DNA of 64,000 bases from Arthrobacter sp042667405 (GCF_042667405.1 NZ_JBHVAL010000006.1:62001-126000); one strand, 5' to 3'; counted from the first letter of the stretch, positions 25,058 to 33,241 are shown. The notes: a model not told the origin generated them from the letters alone. Program-made: numbers and translations.

Positions 25058-26251
25058 ATGACCCAGTTCCTCGCCAAAGTTCCCCGGGGCTGGCTGCTGC
25101 TGGCATGTATCGGGCTGATTGCCCTGAATATGCGCGGGCCGTTCGTGGCGGTGGCACCCGTGGTGGATCTGCTCCGACAGGACCTCGGCTTCTCGCCGGT
25201 GGAACTTGGGTTGCTGACGGGCATCCCTGTGCTCTGCTTCTCGCTTGCCTCGCCGGTGGCGTCATTGGCCGGACGCCGGCTGGGCGCCGAGTTCGCGGTG
25301 ATGCTGACCCTGCTCGGAGTGCTGGCCGGTGTGGTGATCCGCTCCGTCGGTGGCGGCGCGCTGGTGATGGCGGGCACGGTGGTCATCGGTTTGGCGATCA
25401 CCATCGGGAACATCGCGGTCCCGCTGATCATCCGGCGTGACTTCGCTCCCAGGCGGCAGGCGACTGCGATGGGTGTCTACACGGCGGCGCTGAACATCGG
25501 CTCGTTCCTCACCTCTGTTGCCACGGCACCGTTGGCTGAACTGGTGGGGTGGCGGCTCTCCCTCGCCGCAAGTGCGTTGCTGGCGCTGGCCGCGATCCTT
25601 TTCTGGGTCCCGACGGTGGGCGCGAGGCGCGCTCTGGTGCCTGCCGCCGTCGCGCCTTCCGCGCAGGCCGGTTCGGGGCGAGTCGCCGGAGTTGGATGGC
25701 TGACCGCCGGCCTGACCCTGGGCTTTGCCGGCCAGGCGTTTTCCTACTACGGCGTCACAGCGTGGCTCCCGAGCTTCCTGTCCGACGAACTCGCGATGGA
25801 CACGGCCCAGGCGGGTGCCGGTTCCTCGCTGTTCCAGATCTTTGCGATCCTGGGCGGCCTGGGAGTGCCGCTCCTGGCCCGTTTCAGCAGTACGACGGCG
25901 GTGGCGGCCACCTTGAGCGCGCTGTGGCTGACCGTCCCCGTGGGCTTGCTGCTGGCGCCGTCGTGGTGGTGGATGTGGTCTTCGCTGGGTGGTGTAGCCC
26001 AAGGCGGCGGGATCACGGTGATCTTCATTGCCATCATCCAGTTCGCCCGTTCCCAGGCTGCCGCGGGGAAGATGTCTGCCGTTGTCCAGGGTGTGGGCTA
26101 CTGCTTCGCTGCCTTGGCGCCGACGATTGTTGGTTACGTCCACAGCGTGTCCGACGGCTGGACTGCGCCCTTGTTGGTGATCCTTGGTTCGGTGCTGGCG
26201 TTCTGTGTGTGCACCACGTTGTCCGTGCGCTGGGTATCCCGCCAGGCCTAA
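25058..26251 (+). CDS. MFS transporter (CynX/NimT-like)
   Basis: The product of about 397 residues has twelve hydrophobic segments in two halves, the layout of major facilitator transporters. The first helix (GWLLLACIGLIALNMRGPFV) carries the NMRGPF-like sequence seen in the CynX/NimT group of anion or drug transporters. The start is uncertain: ATG 25058 gives the usual short N-terminus but has no clear ribosome site, and the frame is open back to 24983. It follows the ROK gene by about 85 bases on the same strand and may be co-transcribed. The substrate is unknown. A perfect palindrome follows at 26268. Confidence 0.8.
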   Translation: MTQFLAKVPRGWLLLACIGLIALNMRGPFVAVAPVVDLLRQDLGFSPVELGLLTGIPVLCFSLASPVASLAGRRLGAEFAVMLTLLGVLAGVVIRSVGGGALVMAGTVVIGLAITIGNIAVPLIIRRDFAPRRQATAMGVYTAALNIGSFLTSVATAPLAELVGWRLSLAASALLALAAILFWVPTVGARRALVPAAVAPSAQAGSGRVAGVGWLTAGLTLGFAGQAFSYYGVTAWLPSFLSDELAMDTAQAGAGSSLFQIFAILGGLGVPLLARFSSTTAVAATLSALWLTVPVGLLLAPSWWWMWSSLGGVAQGGGITVIFIAIIQFARSQAAAGKMSAVVQGVGYCFAALAPTIVGYVHSVSDGWTAPLLVILGSVLAFCVCTTLSVRWVSRQA

Positions 26252-26267
26252 CCCCAGTCCCGGCCTG

Positions 26268-26335
26268 ACCCAACTGAGTAACAGCAAACGCTCCACTGAA
26301 CGTTCAGTGGAGCGTTTGCTGTTACTCAGTTGGGT
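26268..26335. terminator. Perfect 68-bp palindrome (family B), bidirectional terminator candidate
   Basis: Arms 26268-26301 and 26302-26335 are 34 bases each, fully complementary, with no spacer (centre GAACGTTC). The outer arm begins ACCCAACTGAGTAACAG. It lies between the convergent MFS and malate synthase genes. There is no U-tract. The same outer arm is found at 28104-28169 and 61059-61124 around different inner stems. Confidence 0.75.
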
Positions 26336-26431
26336 GGTTGTTCCGGTGCTGGGCTGCCTCCCCGGCCTTCGGGGTCACTTGTTGCGAAGAGTGCAGGCAG
26401 CCCAGCGTCGGGGCTTGTTGGGTTGCTTCTG

Positions 26432-28084
26432 CTAGGCGGCGACCAGTTCTTCTTCCGTAGCCTCTTCCTTGGCTTCGGTCAGGAAGCGGGCGTAGGCGGG
26501 GATGGTCAGGAAGGTTGGGAATTCCTCGGCCAGAGTCACTTCTTCGAAGATCGCCCGTGCATCAGCGAAGCGGTCGCCGTCAAAGCGTTCCAGACGGGCG
26601 AATTCCTCGTCCAGCATGTCCTCGACCCATTCCCGGGTGATGATGTCGCCCTGGTCGGTGATGGCGTGGGAGTGGATCCACTGCCACAGCTGGGACCGGG
26701 AAATCTCGGCAGTGGCGGCATCCTCCATCAGGTTATGGATGGCAACCGCACCGTTGCCGCGCAGCCAGGACTCGATGTAGCGGATGCCTACTTCGATGTT
26801 GAGGCGAACGCCGTGTTCGGTGATGGTTCCTGTGGTGGTGGAGATGTCGATGAGTGCACGATCGTCCGGGGTGACGTCCTCGCGGGTTTTGCTGAGTTGG
26901 TTCGGCTTCTCTCCGAGCACCTCGTCAAAGACCTCGCGGCATACGGGCACCAGGTCCGGGTGGGCAACCCAGGAGCCGTCGAAGCCGTCGTTGGCTTCGC
27001 GGGTCTTGTCGGCACGGACCTTCTCGAAGGAAGCTGCGTTGGCGGCCTCGTCCTTACGGTTCGGAACAGCTGCTGCCATGCCCCCAATTGCCATGGCTCC
27101 GCGTCGGTGGCAAGCCCGGACCAGTTGCTCGGTGTAGGCCCGCATGAACGGTTGGGTCATGGTCACCTGGCCGCGGTCCGGGAGTACAAAACGGGGTCCA
27201 CGGGTGCGGAAGTTCTTGATCAGCGAGAAGATGTAGTCCCAACGGCCGGCGTTCAATCCACTGGCGTGGTCCCGCAGTTCGTACAGGATTTCTTCCATCT
27301 CGAACGCGGCCGTGATGGTTTCGATCAACACGGTGGCGCGGATGGTGCCCTGCGGGATGCCGAGCAGGTCCTGGGCCAGGATGAAGATGTCGTTCCACAG
27401 CCGGGCTTCGAGGTGGTTCTCGATCTTGGGCAGGTAGAAGTACGGGCCCTTGCCCTGTGCGAGCAGGCGGCGGGCGTTATGGAAGAAGTACAGCCCGAAG
27501 TCCACGATTCCGCCGGCGATCGGCTTTCCGTCGATGAGCATGTGCTTCTCCGGCAGGTGCCAACCACGCGGACGCACCACGATGGTGGGCAGGTCCTCGG
27601 CAGCCTTGAGCTTGTATTCCTTGCCCTCAGGAGAAGTGAAGTCGATCCGGCGCTCCAGCGCATCGGTCAGGTTCAGCTGGCCTTGGATCACGTTGCGCCA
27701 CGTCGGCGTGGAGGAGTCCTCCATGTCCGCGAGCCATACCTTCGCACCCGAGTTCAGGGCGTTGATGGTCATCTTCTTGTCCACAGGTCCGGTGATTTCC
27801 ACGCGGCGGTCTTCCAGGCCCGGTGCCGGGGGAGCAACACGCCAGGACGGGTCGTTGCGAATGCCCTCGGTCTCCGGCAGGAACCGTGGGTCCTGGCCAC
27901 TCGAAATCGCGTTACGCCGTGCGTGCCGTGCCTGCATCAGCTCCTGCCGACGATCAGCAACAGCACGGTGCAGCTTGCCGACGAACTCAAGCGCATCCGG
28001 AGTGAGGACCTCGTTCTGCCGCGAGATGGGCTGCGCGGTCAACGTAATGCCATTAATAGTGAAGTTGTCGGTGAAGCTGTTCAT
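26432..28084 (-). CDS. aceB: Malate synthase A
   Basis: This cytosolic enzyme condenses glyoxylate with acetyl-CoA to malate, the second step of the glyoxylate shunt. The 550-residue product has the length of isoform A (about 530-550). Conserved blocks include KVWLADMEDSSTP, IVVRPRGWHLPEKH with the glyoxylate-binding Arg, and near the C-terminus MEDAATAEISRSQLWQW, which carries the catalytic Asp region. It starts at ATG 28084 after AAAGGAC. It lies downstream of isocitrate lyase on the same strand, separated by a hairpin, so both serve growth on acetate or fatty acids. Confidence 0.96.
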   Translation of the reverse strand: MNSFTDNFTINGITLTAQPISRQNEVLTPDALEFVGKLHRAVADRRQELMQARHARRNAISSGQDPRFLPETEGIRNDPSWRVAPPAPGLEDRRVEITGPVDKKMTINALNSGAKVWLADMEDSSTPTWRNVIQGQLNLTDALERRIDFTSPEGKEYKLKAAEDLPTIVVRPRGWHLPEKHMLIDGKPIAGGIVDFGLYFFHNARRLLAQGKGPYFYLPKIENHLEARLWNDIFILAQDLLGIPQGTIRATVLIETITAAFEMEEILYELRDHASGLNAGRWDYIFSLIKNFRTRGPRFVLPDRGQVTMTQPFMRAYTEQLVRACHRRGAMAIGGMAAAVPNRKDEAANAASFEKVRADKTREANDGFDGSWVAHPDLVPVCREVFDEVLGEKPNQLSKTREDVTPDDRALIDISTTTGTITEHGVRLNIEVGIRYIESWLRGNGAVAIHNLMEDAATAEISRSQLWQWIHSHAITDQGDIITREWVEDMLDEEFARLERFDGDRFADARAIFEEVTLAEEFPTFLTIPAYARFLTEAKEEATEEELVAA

Positions 28085-28103
28085 TGGATTGTCCTTTCAG
28101 GAA

Positions 28104-28169
28104 CCCAACTGGGTGACAGCAGATGTCGTTCTGGACGTTCAGTACGACATCTGCTGCTACTTGGTTGGG
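28104..28169. terminator. Imperfect palindrome (family B) between aceA and aceB
   Basis: Arms 28104-28136 and 28137-28169 are 33 bases each with several mismatches and no loop. The outer ends (CCCAAC) and the CAGCAGATGTCGT inner stem are well paired. It sits eight bases after the aceA stop and about 20 bases before the aceB start. It could partly terminate aceA transcripts or stabilise their 3' end and so set the ratio of the two enzymes. It shares its outer design with 26268-26335. Confidence 0.65.
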
Positions 28170-28176
28170 AGAAGAT

Positions 28177-29493
28177 TTAGTGGAACTGGCCTTCTTCGGT
28201 GGATCCCACCAGGGCCAGGGTGGAAGCGTTCGGGTTGAGCGCTGTGGCGATGTCGTCGAAGTAGCCGGTGCCGACTTCGCGCTGGTGCTTCGTGGCGGTG
28301 TAGCCGCGTGATTCGGAGGCGAATTCCTTTTCTTGGAGCTCGACGTAGGCGCTCATGCCTTCGCGGGCGTAGCCGTGGGCGAGGTCGAACATCGAGTAGT
28401 TCAGGGCGTGGAAGCCGGCCAGGGTGATGAACTGGAACGTGAAGCCCATGGCACCGAGTTCGCGCTGGAACTTGGCGATCGTGGCGTCGTCCAGGTGCTT
28501 GCGCCAGTTGAACGACGGCGAGCAGTTGTAGGAGAGCATCTGGTCCGGGAACTCGGCCTTGACCGACTCGGCGAACTTGCGGGCCAGCTCCAGGTCCGGG
28601 GTGCCGGTCTCCATCCAGATGAGGTCGGAGTACGGTGCGTAGGCCTTGGCGCGGGCGATGCAGGGTTCGATGCCGTTGCGGACCTTGTAGAAGCCCTCGG
28701 CGGTACGTTCACCGGTGATGAATTCCTGGTCGCGCTCATCGACGTCGGAGGTGATCAGGGTTGCTGCCTCGGCGTCGGTACGGGCGATGACGACGGTCGG
28801 GGTACCGGCGACGTCGGCTGCCAAGCGGGCTGCGTTCAGGGTCCGGATGTGCTGCTGGGTGGGGATCAGGACCTTGCCGCCAAGGTGTCCGCACTTCTTC
28901 TCGGATGCGAGCTGGTCTTCCCAGTGAACGCCCGAGGCACCGGCGGTGATCATGGATTTCATGAGCTCGTAGGCGTTGAGCGGGCCACCAAAGCCGGCTT
29001 CGGCGTCGGCGACGATCGGCACCAGCCAGTCCTCAACAGTCTTGACGCCTTCGGCGTATTCGATCTGGTCTGCGCGGAGCAGGGCGTTGTTGATGCGGCG
29101 GACGACCTGCGGAACCGAGTTGGCGGGGTACAGGGACTGGTCCGGGTAGGTGTGGCCGGAGAGGTTGGCGTCGGCTGCAACCTGCCAGCCGGACAGGTAG
29201 ATGGCTCGCAGGCCGGCCTTGACCTGCTGGACGGCCTGGTTGCCGGTCAGTGCACCAAGGGCGTTGGTGTAGCCGCCGTTGGGGGCTTCCTCGGTGAGCT
29301 GCTTCCAGAGCTTTTCCGAACCGCGGCGGGCCAGGGTGTGCTCTTCGGAGACGCGGCCGCGGAGGCGGACGACGTCGGAAGCCGAGTAATCGCGGGTGAC
29401 GCCCTCCCAGCGCGGGTTGGCGGACCATTCAAGTTCCAGCGCTGCTGCCTGCTGCTCGGCGGTCTGCTCTGCTGGTTCAAACGATGCGGTCAT
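28177..29493 (-). CDS. aceA: Isocitrate lyase
   Basis: This enzyme cleaves isocitrate to glyoxylate and succinate in the cytosol, the first step of the glyoxylate shunt. The 438-residue product matches the bacterial short form. It contains the catalytic loop block SEKKCGHLGGKV with the active-site Cys, the metal-binding VADAEAGFGG and the C-terminal NCSPSFNWRKHL block. Start is ATG 29493 after AGGAGA. It is divergent from the ramB-like regulator gene, with 144 bases between, so its promoter is there. Confidence 0.97.
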   Translation of the reverse strand: MTASFEPAEQTAEQQAAALELEWSANPRWEGVTRDYSASDVVRLRGRVSEEHTLARRGSEKLWKQLTEEAPNGGYTNALGALTGNQAVQQVKAGLRAIYLSGWQVAADANLSGHTYPDQSLYPANSVPQVVRRINNALLRADQIEYAEGVKTVEDWLVPIVADAEAGFGGPLNAYELMKSMITAGASGVHWEDQLASEKKCGHLGGKVLIPTQQHIRTLNAARLAADVAGTPTVVIARTDAEAATLITSDVDERDQEFITGERTAEGFYKVRNGIEPCIARAKAYAPYSDLIWMETGTPDLELARKFAESVKAEFPDQMLSYNCSPSFNWRKHLDDATIAKFQRELGAMGFTFQFITLAGFHALNYSMFDLAHGYAREGMSAYVELQEKEFASESRGYTATKHQREVGTGYFDDIATALNPNASTLALVGSTEEGQFH

Positions 29494-29588
29494 TGCATGT
29501 CTCCTATGTGGTGCCCGGGCCGGCCTCCACAGCTTCCTTGCTGCTTCGGCCGGCTGACCGGGGTCTGTATTTCTTTTTCGTGAGAACT

Positions 29589-29627
29589 ACTTTTCTGTAC
29601 TTTCAAGGGCCTTTCTAGAGGAAAAGT
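29589..29627. promoter_or_regulatory. Inverted repeat in the aceA/ramB divergent promoter
   Basis: ACTTTTC at 29589-29595 pairs with GAAAAGT at 29621-29627 around AT-rich sequence. It lies between the two divergent starts. RamB-type proteins are known to act on ace promoters in corynebacteria; this repeat is a plausible site, but the corynebacterial consensus is not matched closely. Confidence 0.4.
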
Positions 29628-29637
29628 ATGGAAAGAA

Positions 29638-31152
29638 ATGCAGTTCTTCGCGTATTCTCAAGAAATGTCGCCTTCAAGCTGGAATCGCGACGTCGCGTCG
29701 CCGTCGTCGTCCCCAACGTCCCCCGAACTGGACGTCATCAGCCTCGGCCGCCGCGTGCGCCATCTGCGCAAGCAAGCCGGCCTGACGCTCGATGACCTGA
29801 GTGCCGCCGTCGGCACCGCGCCCAGTCAGCTGAGCCTCATCGAAAACGGCAAGCGTGAACCCAAGCTGGGACTTCTTCAGCAACTGGCTGCGTCGCTCAA
29901 TGTAAGCATCGACCAGCTTCTGGGAGCCGAGCCGCCGAGCCGCCGCGCCGCCCTGGAAATCGAGCTGGAACGGTACCAGCGCGGACCCCTGTACGAGTCG
30001 CTGAACCTGCCCAAAATCCGCATCAGCTCGCGGCTTCCGCTGGAGGTCCTGGAATCGCAGGTGGGGCTGCTTCAGGAGCTCGAGCGCAAACTTAACGAGC
30101 AAGCCGCGACGCCGGAGGAAGCCCGCCGCGCCAACGGCGAGTTGCGTGCCATGATGCGCGAGCGCGGTAACTATTTCCCCGAGTATGAGGCCGAGGCGCA
30201 GAAGGTCCTCAAAGGGGTCGGCTACACCACGGGTCCGCTGAGCCAGCACGTCATTGCGGACATCGCCGAGAACCTCGGTTTTTCGCTTCACCATGTGGGC
30301 GACCTGCCCCATTCAACGCGTTCCGTGACGGATTTGAAGAACCGCAGAATTTATCTGACCCAGAACCAGCGGCAGGACCACGACCCCCGCTCTGTGCTGC
30401 TGCAGGCGCTGGGGCACTACGTCCTGGGGCATGAAACTCCGCGGAACTACGGGGATTTCCTGGCGCAGCGTGTGGCCACCAACTATTTCGCTGCGGCCTT
30501 GTTGCTGCCCGAGCACGCCACCGTGGAGTTCCTGCAAAAGGCCAAGGCTGCCAAGGAAATCGCCGTCGAGGACATCCGCGATGCCTTCGCCGTCTCCTAT
30601 GAAACAGCCGCCCACCGCTTCACCAACCTGGCCACCAAGCATCTGGGCATCACCACGCACTTCCAGAAGACCCACCAGTCCGGCATCATCTACAAGGCCT
30701 ACGAGAACGACGGCGTGACGTTCCCGCAGGATCACACCGGGGCGATCGAGGGGCAGCCGTCGTGCAAGGCGTGGACCTCGCGGGCTGTGTTCGATGTGCC
30801 CGACAAGTTCAGCGCGTACAGCCAGTACACGGATACGCCGTCCGGGACGTACTGGTGCACGGCCCGCACCGAGCGCTCGGCCTCGGGGGAGTTTTCCCTG
30901 AGCATCGGGGTTCCATACCAGCATGTGAAGTGGTTCCGCGGGCGTGAAACCACGGCCAGGGCAACGTCGAACTGCCCGGATCCCAACTGCTGCAAGCGTC
31001 CGCCGGCCGCATTGGCCGACGAATGGGCCGGAAACGCGTGGCCTTCGGCCCGGGCCCACTCGCACCTGCTCGCTGCTATGCCTCCGGGAGCATTCCCCGG
31101 CGTGGACGAGACCGAGGTGTACAGCTTCCTGGAGGCGCACTCGGGGCGCTGA
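29638..31152 (+). CDS. ramB: RamB-like regulator of acetate metabolism (XRE HTH plus IrrE-like domain)
   Basis: The 504-residue product has an N-terminal XRE-type HTH (LGRRVRHLRKQAGLTLDDLS, then SQLSLIENGKREPKLGLL). A central helical linker leads to an IrrE/ImmA-like domain with a degenerate metalloprotease motif, QALGHYVLGHE in place of HExxH. A C-terminal short-chain-fatty-acid-regulator domain carries paired Cys (CPDPNCCKRP). This layout is that of RamB. It is divergent from aceA and probably represses or tunes the glyoxylate shunt by carbon source. The start is uncertain between ATG 29638 and ATG 29665; neither has an ideal ribosome site. Confidence 0.88.
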   Translation: MQFFAYSQEMSPSSWNRDVASPSSSPTSPELDVISLGRRVRHLRKQAGLTLDDLSAAVGTAPSQLSLIENGKREPKLGLLQQLAASLNVSIDQLLGAEPPSRRAALEIELERYQRGPLYESLNLPKIRISSRLPLEVLESQVGLLQELERKLNEQAATPEEARRANGELRAMMRERGNYFPEYEAEAQKVLKGVGYTTGPLSQHVIADIAENLGFSLHHVGDLPHSTRSVTDLKNRRIYLTQNQRQDHDPRSVLLQALGHYVLGHETPRNYGDFLAQRVATNYFAAALLLPEHATVEFLQKAKAAKEIAVEDIRDAFAVSYETAAHRFTNLATKHLGITTHFQKTHQSGIIYKAYENDGVTFPQDHTGAIEGQPSCKAWTSRAVFDVPDKFSAYSQYTDTPSGTYWCTARTERSASGEFSLSIGVPYQHVKWFRGRETTARATSNCPDPNCCKRPPAALADEWAGNAWPSARAHSHLLAAMPPGAFPGVDETEVYSFLEAHSGR

Positions 31153-31172
31153 TTTTTTGGCGGGCCTGCGCT

Positions 31173-31250
31173 CGAGTTCGCGGGAAGCGTGCGGGGTCGC
31201 TGGTTTCCGTGCGATCTCGCCGGTTTCCCGCGAACTCGCGATCTCGCCGG
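31173..31250. repeat. GC-rich inverted repeat (family C)
   Basis: CGAGTTCGCGGGAA at 31173-31186 pairs with TTCCCGCGAACTCG at 31225-31238, and GCGATCTCGCCGG occurs twice just inside and after the right arm. It fills the gap between the convergent regulator and nucleotidyltransferase genes. The words GCGGGGTCGCTGG and TTTCCCGCGAACTCG recur at 44490-44545 between another convergent pair, so this is a dispersed element and perhaps a terminator. Confidence 0.6.
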
Positions 31251-31252
31251 GG

Positions 31253-31792
31253 CTAGGGGTTCAAAGCGTTCGCCCAGGCCAGCGCGCTTTCTCTCCGGGT
31301 TTCCGACGGGTCGATGAGCTCGATACGTTCTGCCAAGGTGATCGGGTCAATGAGTTTCGACTCAACAAGGGCGAGAACAAATGCATGGTCCTTGATCCTG
31401 GCGGCAATCAACTTCGCGGCGCACAGGTCGTAGGGGTCGAGGCAGAGGCCAGTGCTGTTCTTGGTATTTTCATTCCGGACGCTAACAAGGCGGTATTCCC
31501 AGTCCTTGGGAAGTACAGCGGTCTGTCTGCCAACGCCCTGGACATAGAAACCGAATTCGGCATGGAAGGGGGACCACTCGCCGATGGCAGCGTCGATGCG
31601 GTCCGCCAACGTTCCCGCGTCATCATCTGCCAGCGGTGCGATGTCCACTTCGTCTGACATGGTGGCGGCAAGTGGCAGTTGGTCTTCGGTGTAAGTGCCC
31701 AGGATCGACTGGCTACCAATAACAATGACGCGGTCGTTGTGGATGATCTCGGTAGCTGCCCGAATGGCATGTTCAAGTTCCTCACGGCGCAA
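31253..31792 (-). CDS. Nucleotidyltransferase-fold protein, TA-like partner
   Basis: The 179-residue product contains a nucleotidyltransferase-like start, VIVIGSQSILGTY, followed by SDEVDIAPLADD, which matches the GS and DxD-like elements of minimal nucleotidyltransferases (DUF6036-like). Downstream blocks CLDPYDLCAAKLIAARIKDH and LAERIELID are typical of the same group. I prefer TTG 31792 as start, behind AGAAGG and giving LRREELEHAIRAA; an ATG at 31843 would overlap the upstream gene by 62 bases. It overlaps the HTH gene by 11 bases, so the two are coupled. Paired nucleotidyltransferases of this kind are often toxins of type II or IV modules. That role is inferred. Confidence 0.7.
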   Translation of the reverse strand: MRREELEHAIRAATEIIHNDRVIVIGSQSILGTYTEDQLPLAATMSDEVDIAPLADDDAGTLADRIDAAIGEWSPFHAEFGFYVQGVGRQTAVLPKDWEYRLVSVRNENTKNSTGLCLDPYDLCAAKLIAARIKDHAFVLALVESKLIDPITLAERIELIDPSETRRESALAWANALNP

Positions 31793-32324
31793 GAGCGGCT
31801 GCCTTCTTAATTGCAATGAGGCGTTCTTGCTCCGAGAGCGCACCCGCGAAGGGGCTCATCTGCCTGAGCTCTGTGGCGAAGGGGCTGTCTTCGAGCATTG
31901 CCTCTTCGATCTCTTCAACCGGCAGACCCAGGAGCTCATCCCAACGGTTAACCCACTCGTCAGCGACGGTGCTTCTGGGCCGTTCACGCATCTTTTCAAC
32001 GCCGGCACGCCCGATGCTCCGGATGCGTTGTTCGTCGAGATGGAGCTTGAGACTCAGCTCGATGTGAAGTTCGAATGGGATGCGCTCTTCCCTGCGAAGC
32101 AAGCGAGGGCGTCGGGATCGTGCGGACTTGATCGACGACTGCACCACGGAAGGGCTGCAATCGATCCTCTTCGCGATTTCACGGATTGATAGTCCCAAAG
32201 CATGAAGAGACAAGATTGCTTCTTGCCGCCGGTGGGCAGCAACGAGTTGCCTTCGCCGCAAATCCTCGCTGATCCTGCCCAAGTCCTCGGCTTCCTGAAT
32301 CAGCTCATCCATGTCGATGTCCAC
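31782..32324 (-). CDS. HTH protein paired with the nucleotidyltransferase
   Basis: This 180-residue protein has a clear HTH near residues 30-65 (HALGLSIREIAKRIDCSPSV, then SIKSARSRRPRLL), resembling sigma-factor region 4 or Xre-like helices. The C-terminal half is acidic and helical (LPVEEIEEAMLEDSPF). It starts at GTG 32324 (an in-frame ATG lies four codons later). A 7-base-arm palindrome sits within 22 bases upstream of the start. Small HTH protein, overlapping nucleotidyltransferase and operator-like palindrome at the start together suggest an autoregulated toxin-antitoxin module, with this protein as antitoxin. No described family was recognised with certainty. Confidence 0.6.
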   Translation of the reverse strand: MDIDMDELIQEAEDLGRISEDLRRRQLVAAHRRQEAILSLHALGLSIREIAKRIDCSPSVVQSSIKSARSRRPRLLRREERIPFELHIELSLKLHLDEQRIRSIGRAGVEKMRERPRSTVADEWVNRWDELLGLPVEEIEEAMLEDSPFATELRQMSPFAGALSEQERLIAIKKAAALAP

Positions 32325-32327
32325 CCC

Positions 32328-32346
32328 TGTATGGTACCCCCATACA
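32328..32346. promoter_or_regulatory. Palindrome before the HTH/nucleotidyltransferase pair
   Basis: TGTATGG at 32328-32334 pairs with CCATACA at 32340-32346 across TACCC. It occupies most of the 27-base gap between the TetR gene and the HTH start, covering the ribosome-site region. Binding there could block transcription or translation of the pair and fits autoregulation. Confidence 0.5.
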
Positions 32347-32351
32347 CCCGC

Positions 32352-33056
32352 CTAGGGAACCAGCCGCGCCACCAAGACTGCCGCAGCGTTTACGACGTCG
32401 TCCGCCGCCTTTTTGGTGGCACTCAAGGCGACCTCGTGGCCGGCGACCGTAATGATGTCCGTGATCACCGCGACCGTGAGCCGGCCCAAGGTGTCCTCGC
32501 TGGTACCGAGCAGCACGGAGTTCTGGCGGACCCACTCGCGTCCGCGTTCCCGCCGGAGCATCTCAAATCCCGGGGGAGTGTCGCCCTCAATGAAGACCCG
32601 CTCCAGGTCGCGGTGCTTCCAGGTGTACTCGAAGTAGCTGCGGCTGCCGATGTCGAACAAGGCGAGGGGTTCGCTTTCGCCGGCTTTGCGGGCCTTGGCT
32701 ACTGCGGCAGCCACGAGGCGTTCGTGCTCGTTTTGGTAGTCGTCCCAGAGTGCGAGGAACAGCTCAGTCTTACCGCCGAAGTGGTGGTAGAGGCTGCCAA
32801 CGCTTGACCCGGCACGGGCGACGATGTCGGAGATGCTCGCATCCGTGAAGCCATGTTCAACGAACACTTCGGCGGCTGCATCCAGTAAGTTTCGCTGCGT
32901 CGCTGCGGTGCGGGTCCACTGCCAGGAGCCCGTGGAGCTGGCTGCTTCGGAGGTTTTTCGGACCAAGCCGGAACTCCCTTCACGAACTGGCCAAGAACCG
33001 GCGTGTTGTACGGCTACTTTCTGGAATCCTACCTTCCGATTTATCCTCATAGCCAC
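32352..33056 (-). CDS. TetR family transcriptional regulator
   Basis: The 234-residue product has the TetR HTH near residues 50-95 (RNLLDAAAEVFVEHGFTDAS, ISDIVARAGSSVGSLYHHFG, then KTELFLALWDDY) and a ligand-binding helical domain. About 45 residues precede the HTH, longer than usual; starts at GTG 33056, ATG 33050 or a later GTG/TTG are possible. It is divergent from the cytochrome b gene and downstream of a strong palindrome at 33196-33241, which may be its operator. The inducing ligand is unknown. Confidence 0.87.
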   Translation of the reverse strand: MAMRINRKVGFQKVAVQHAGSWPVREGSSGLVRKTSEAASSTGSWQWTRTAATQRNLLDAAAEVFVEHGFTDASISDIVARAGSSVGSLYHHFGGKTELFLALWDDYQNEHERLVAAAVAKARKAGESEPLALFDIGSRSYFEYTWKHRDLERVFIEGDTPPGFEMLRRERGREWVRQNSVLLGTSEDTLGRLTVAVITDIITVAGHEVALSATKKAADDVVNAAAVLVARLVP

Positions 33057-33195
33057 CCAAAAGCCTTGACCGAGTCATGTACTGCAGGAAATAATTTTGG
33101 AAACAGGTTCTAGAAATATGTATTGCGGCATGTTTCCGAATGCTGCGATTTTTGACGTGGGACGCCTCGAAACCCGGGTGCCGTTTTCGCCGTCG

Positions 33196-33241
33196 GGCTG
33201 CAACTGGTTGAATCGCTATATAGCGCCAACTGGTCGCAGCC
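33196..33241. promoter_or_regulatory. Palindromic operator/promoter candidate between TetR and cytochrome b genes
   Basis: A perfect 12-base palindrome CGCTATATAGCG lies at 33214-33225. Flanking it, GGCTGC at 33196-33201 pairs with GCAGCC at 33236-33241, and AACTGGTTG and CAACTGGT form a further partly matched pair. The whole spans 46 bases and ends 27 bases before the cytochrome b start. The central TATA could be part of a -10 box. A TetR dimer site is the simplest reading. Confidence 0.5.

Noticed and set aside
26330..28180. Long plus-strand open frame opposite malate synthase
   Set aside because: It is antisense to aceB, begins inside the palindrome and lacks any recognisable domain.
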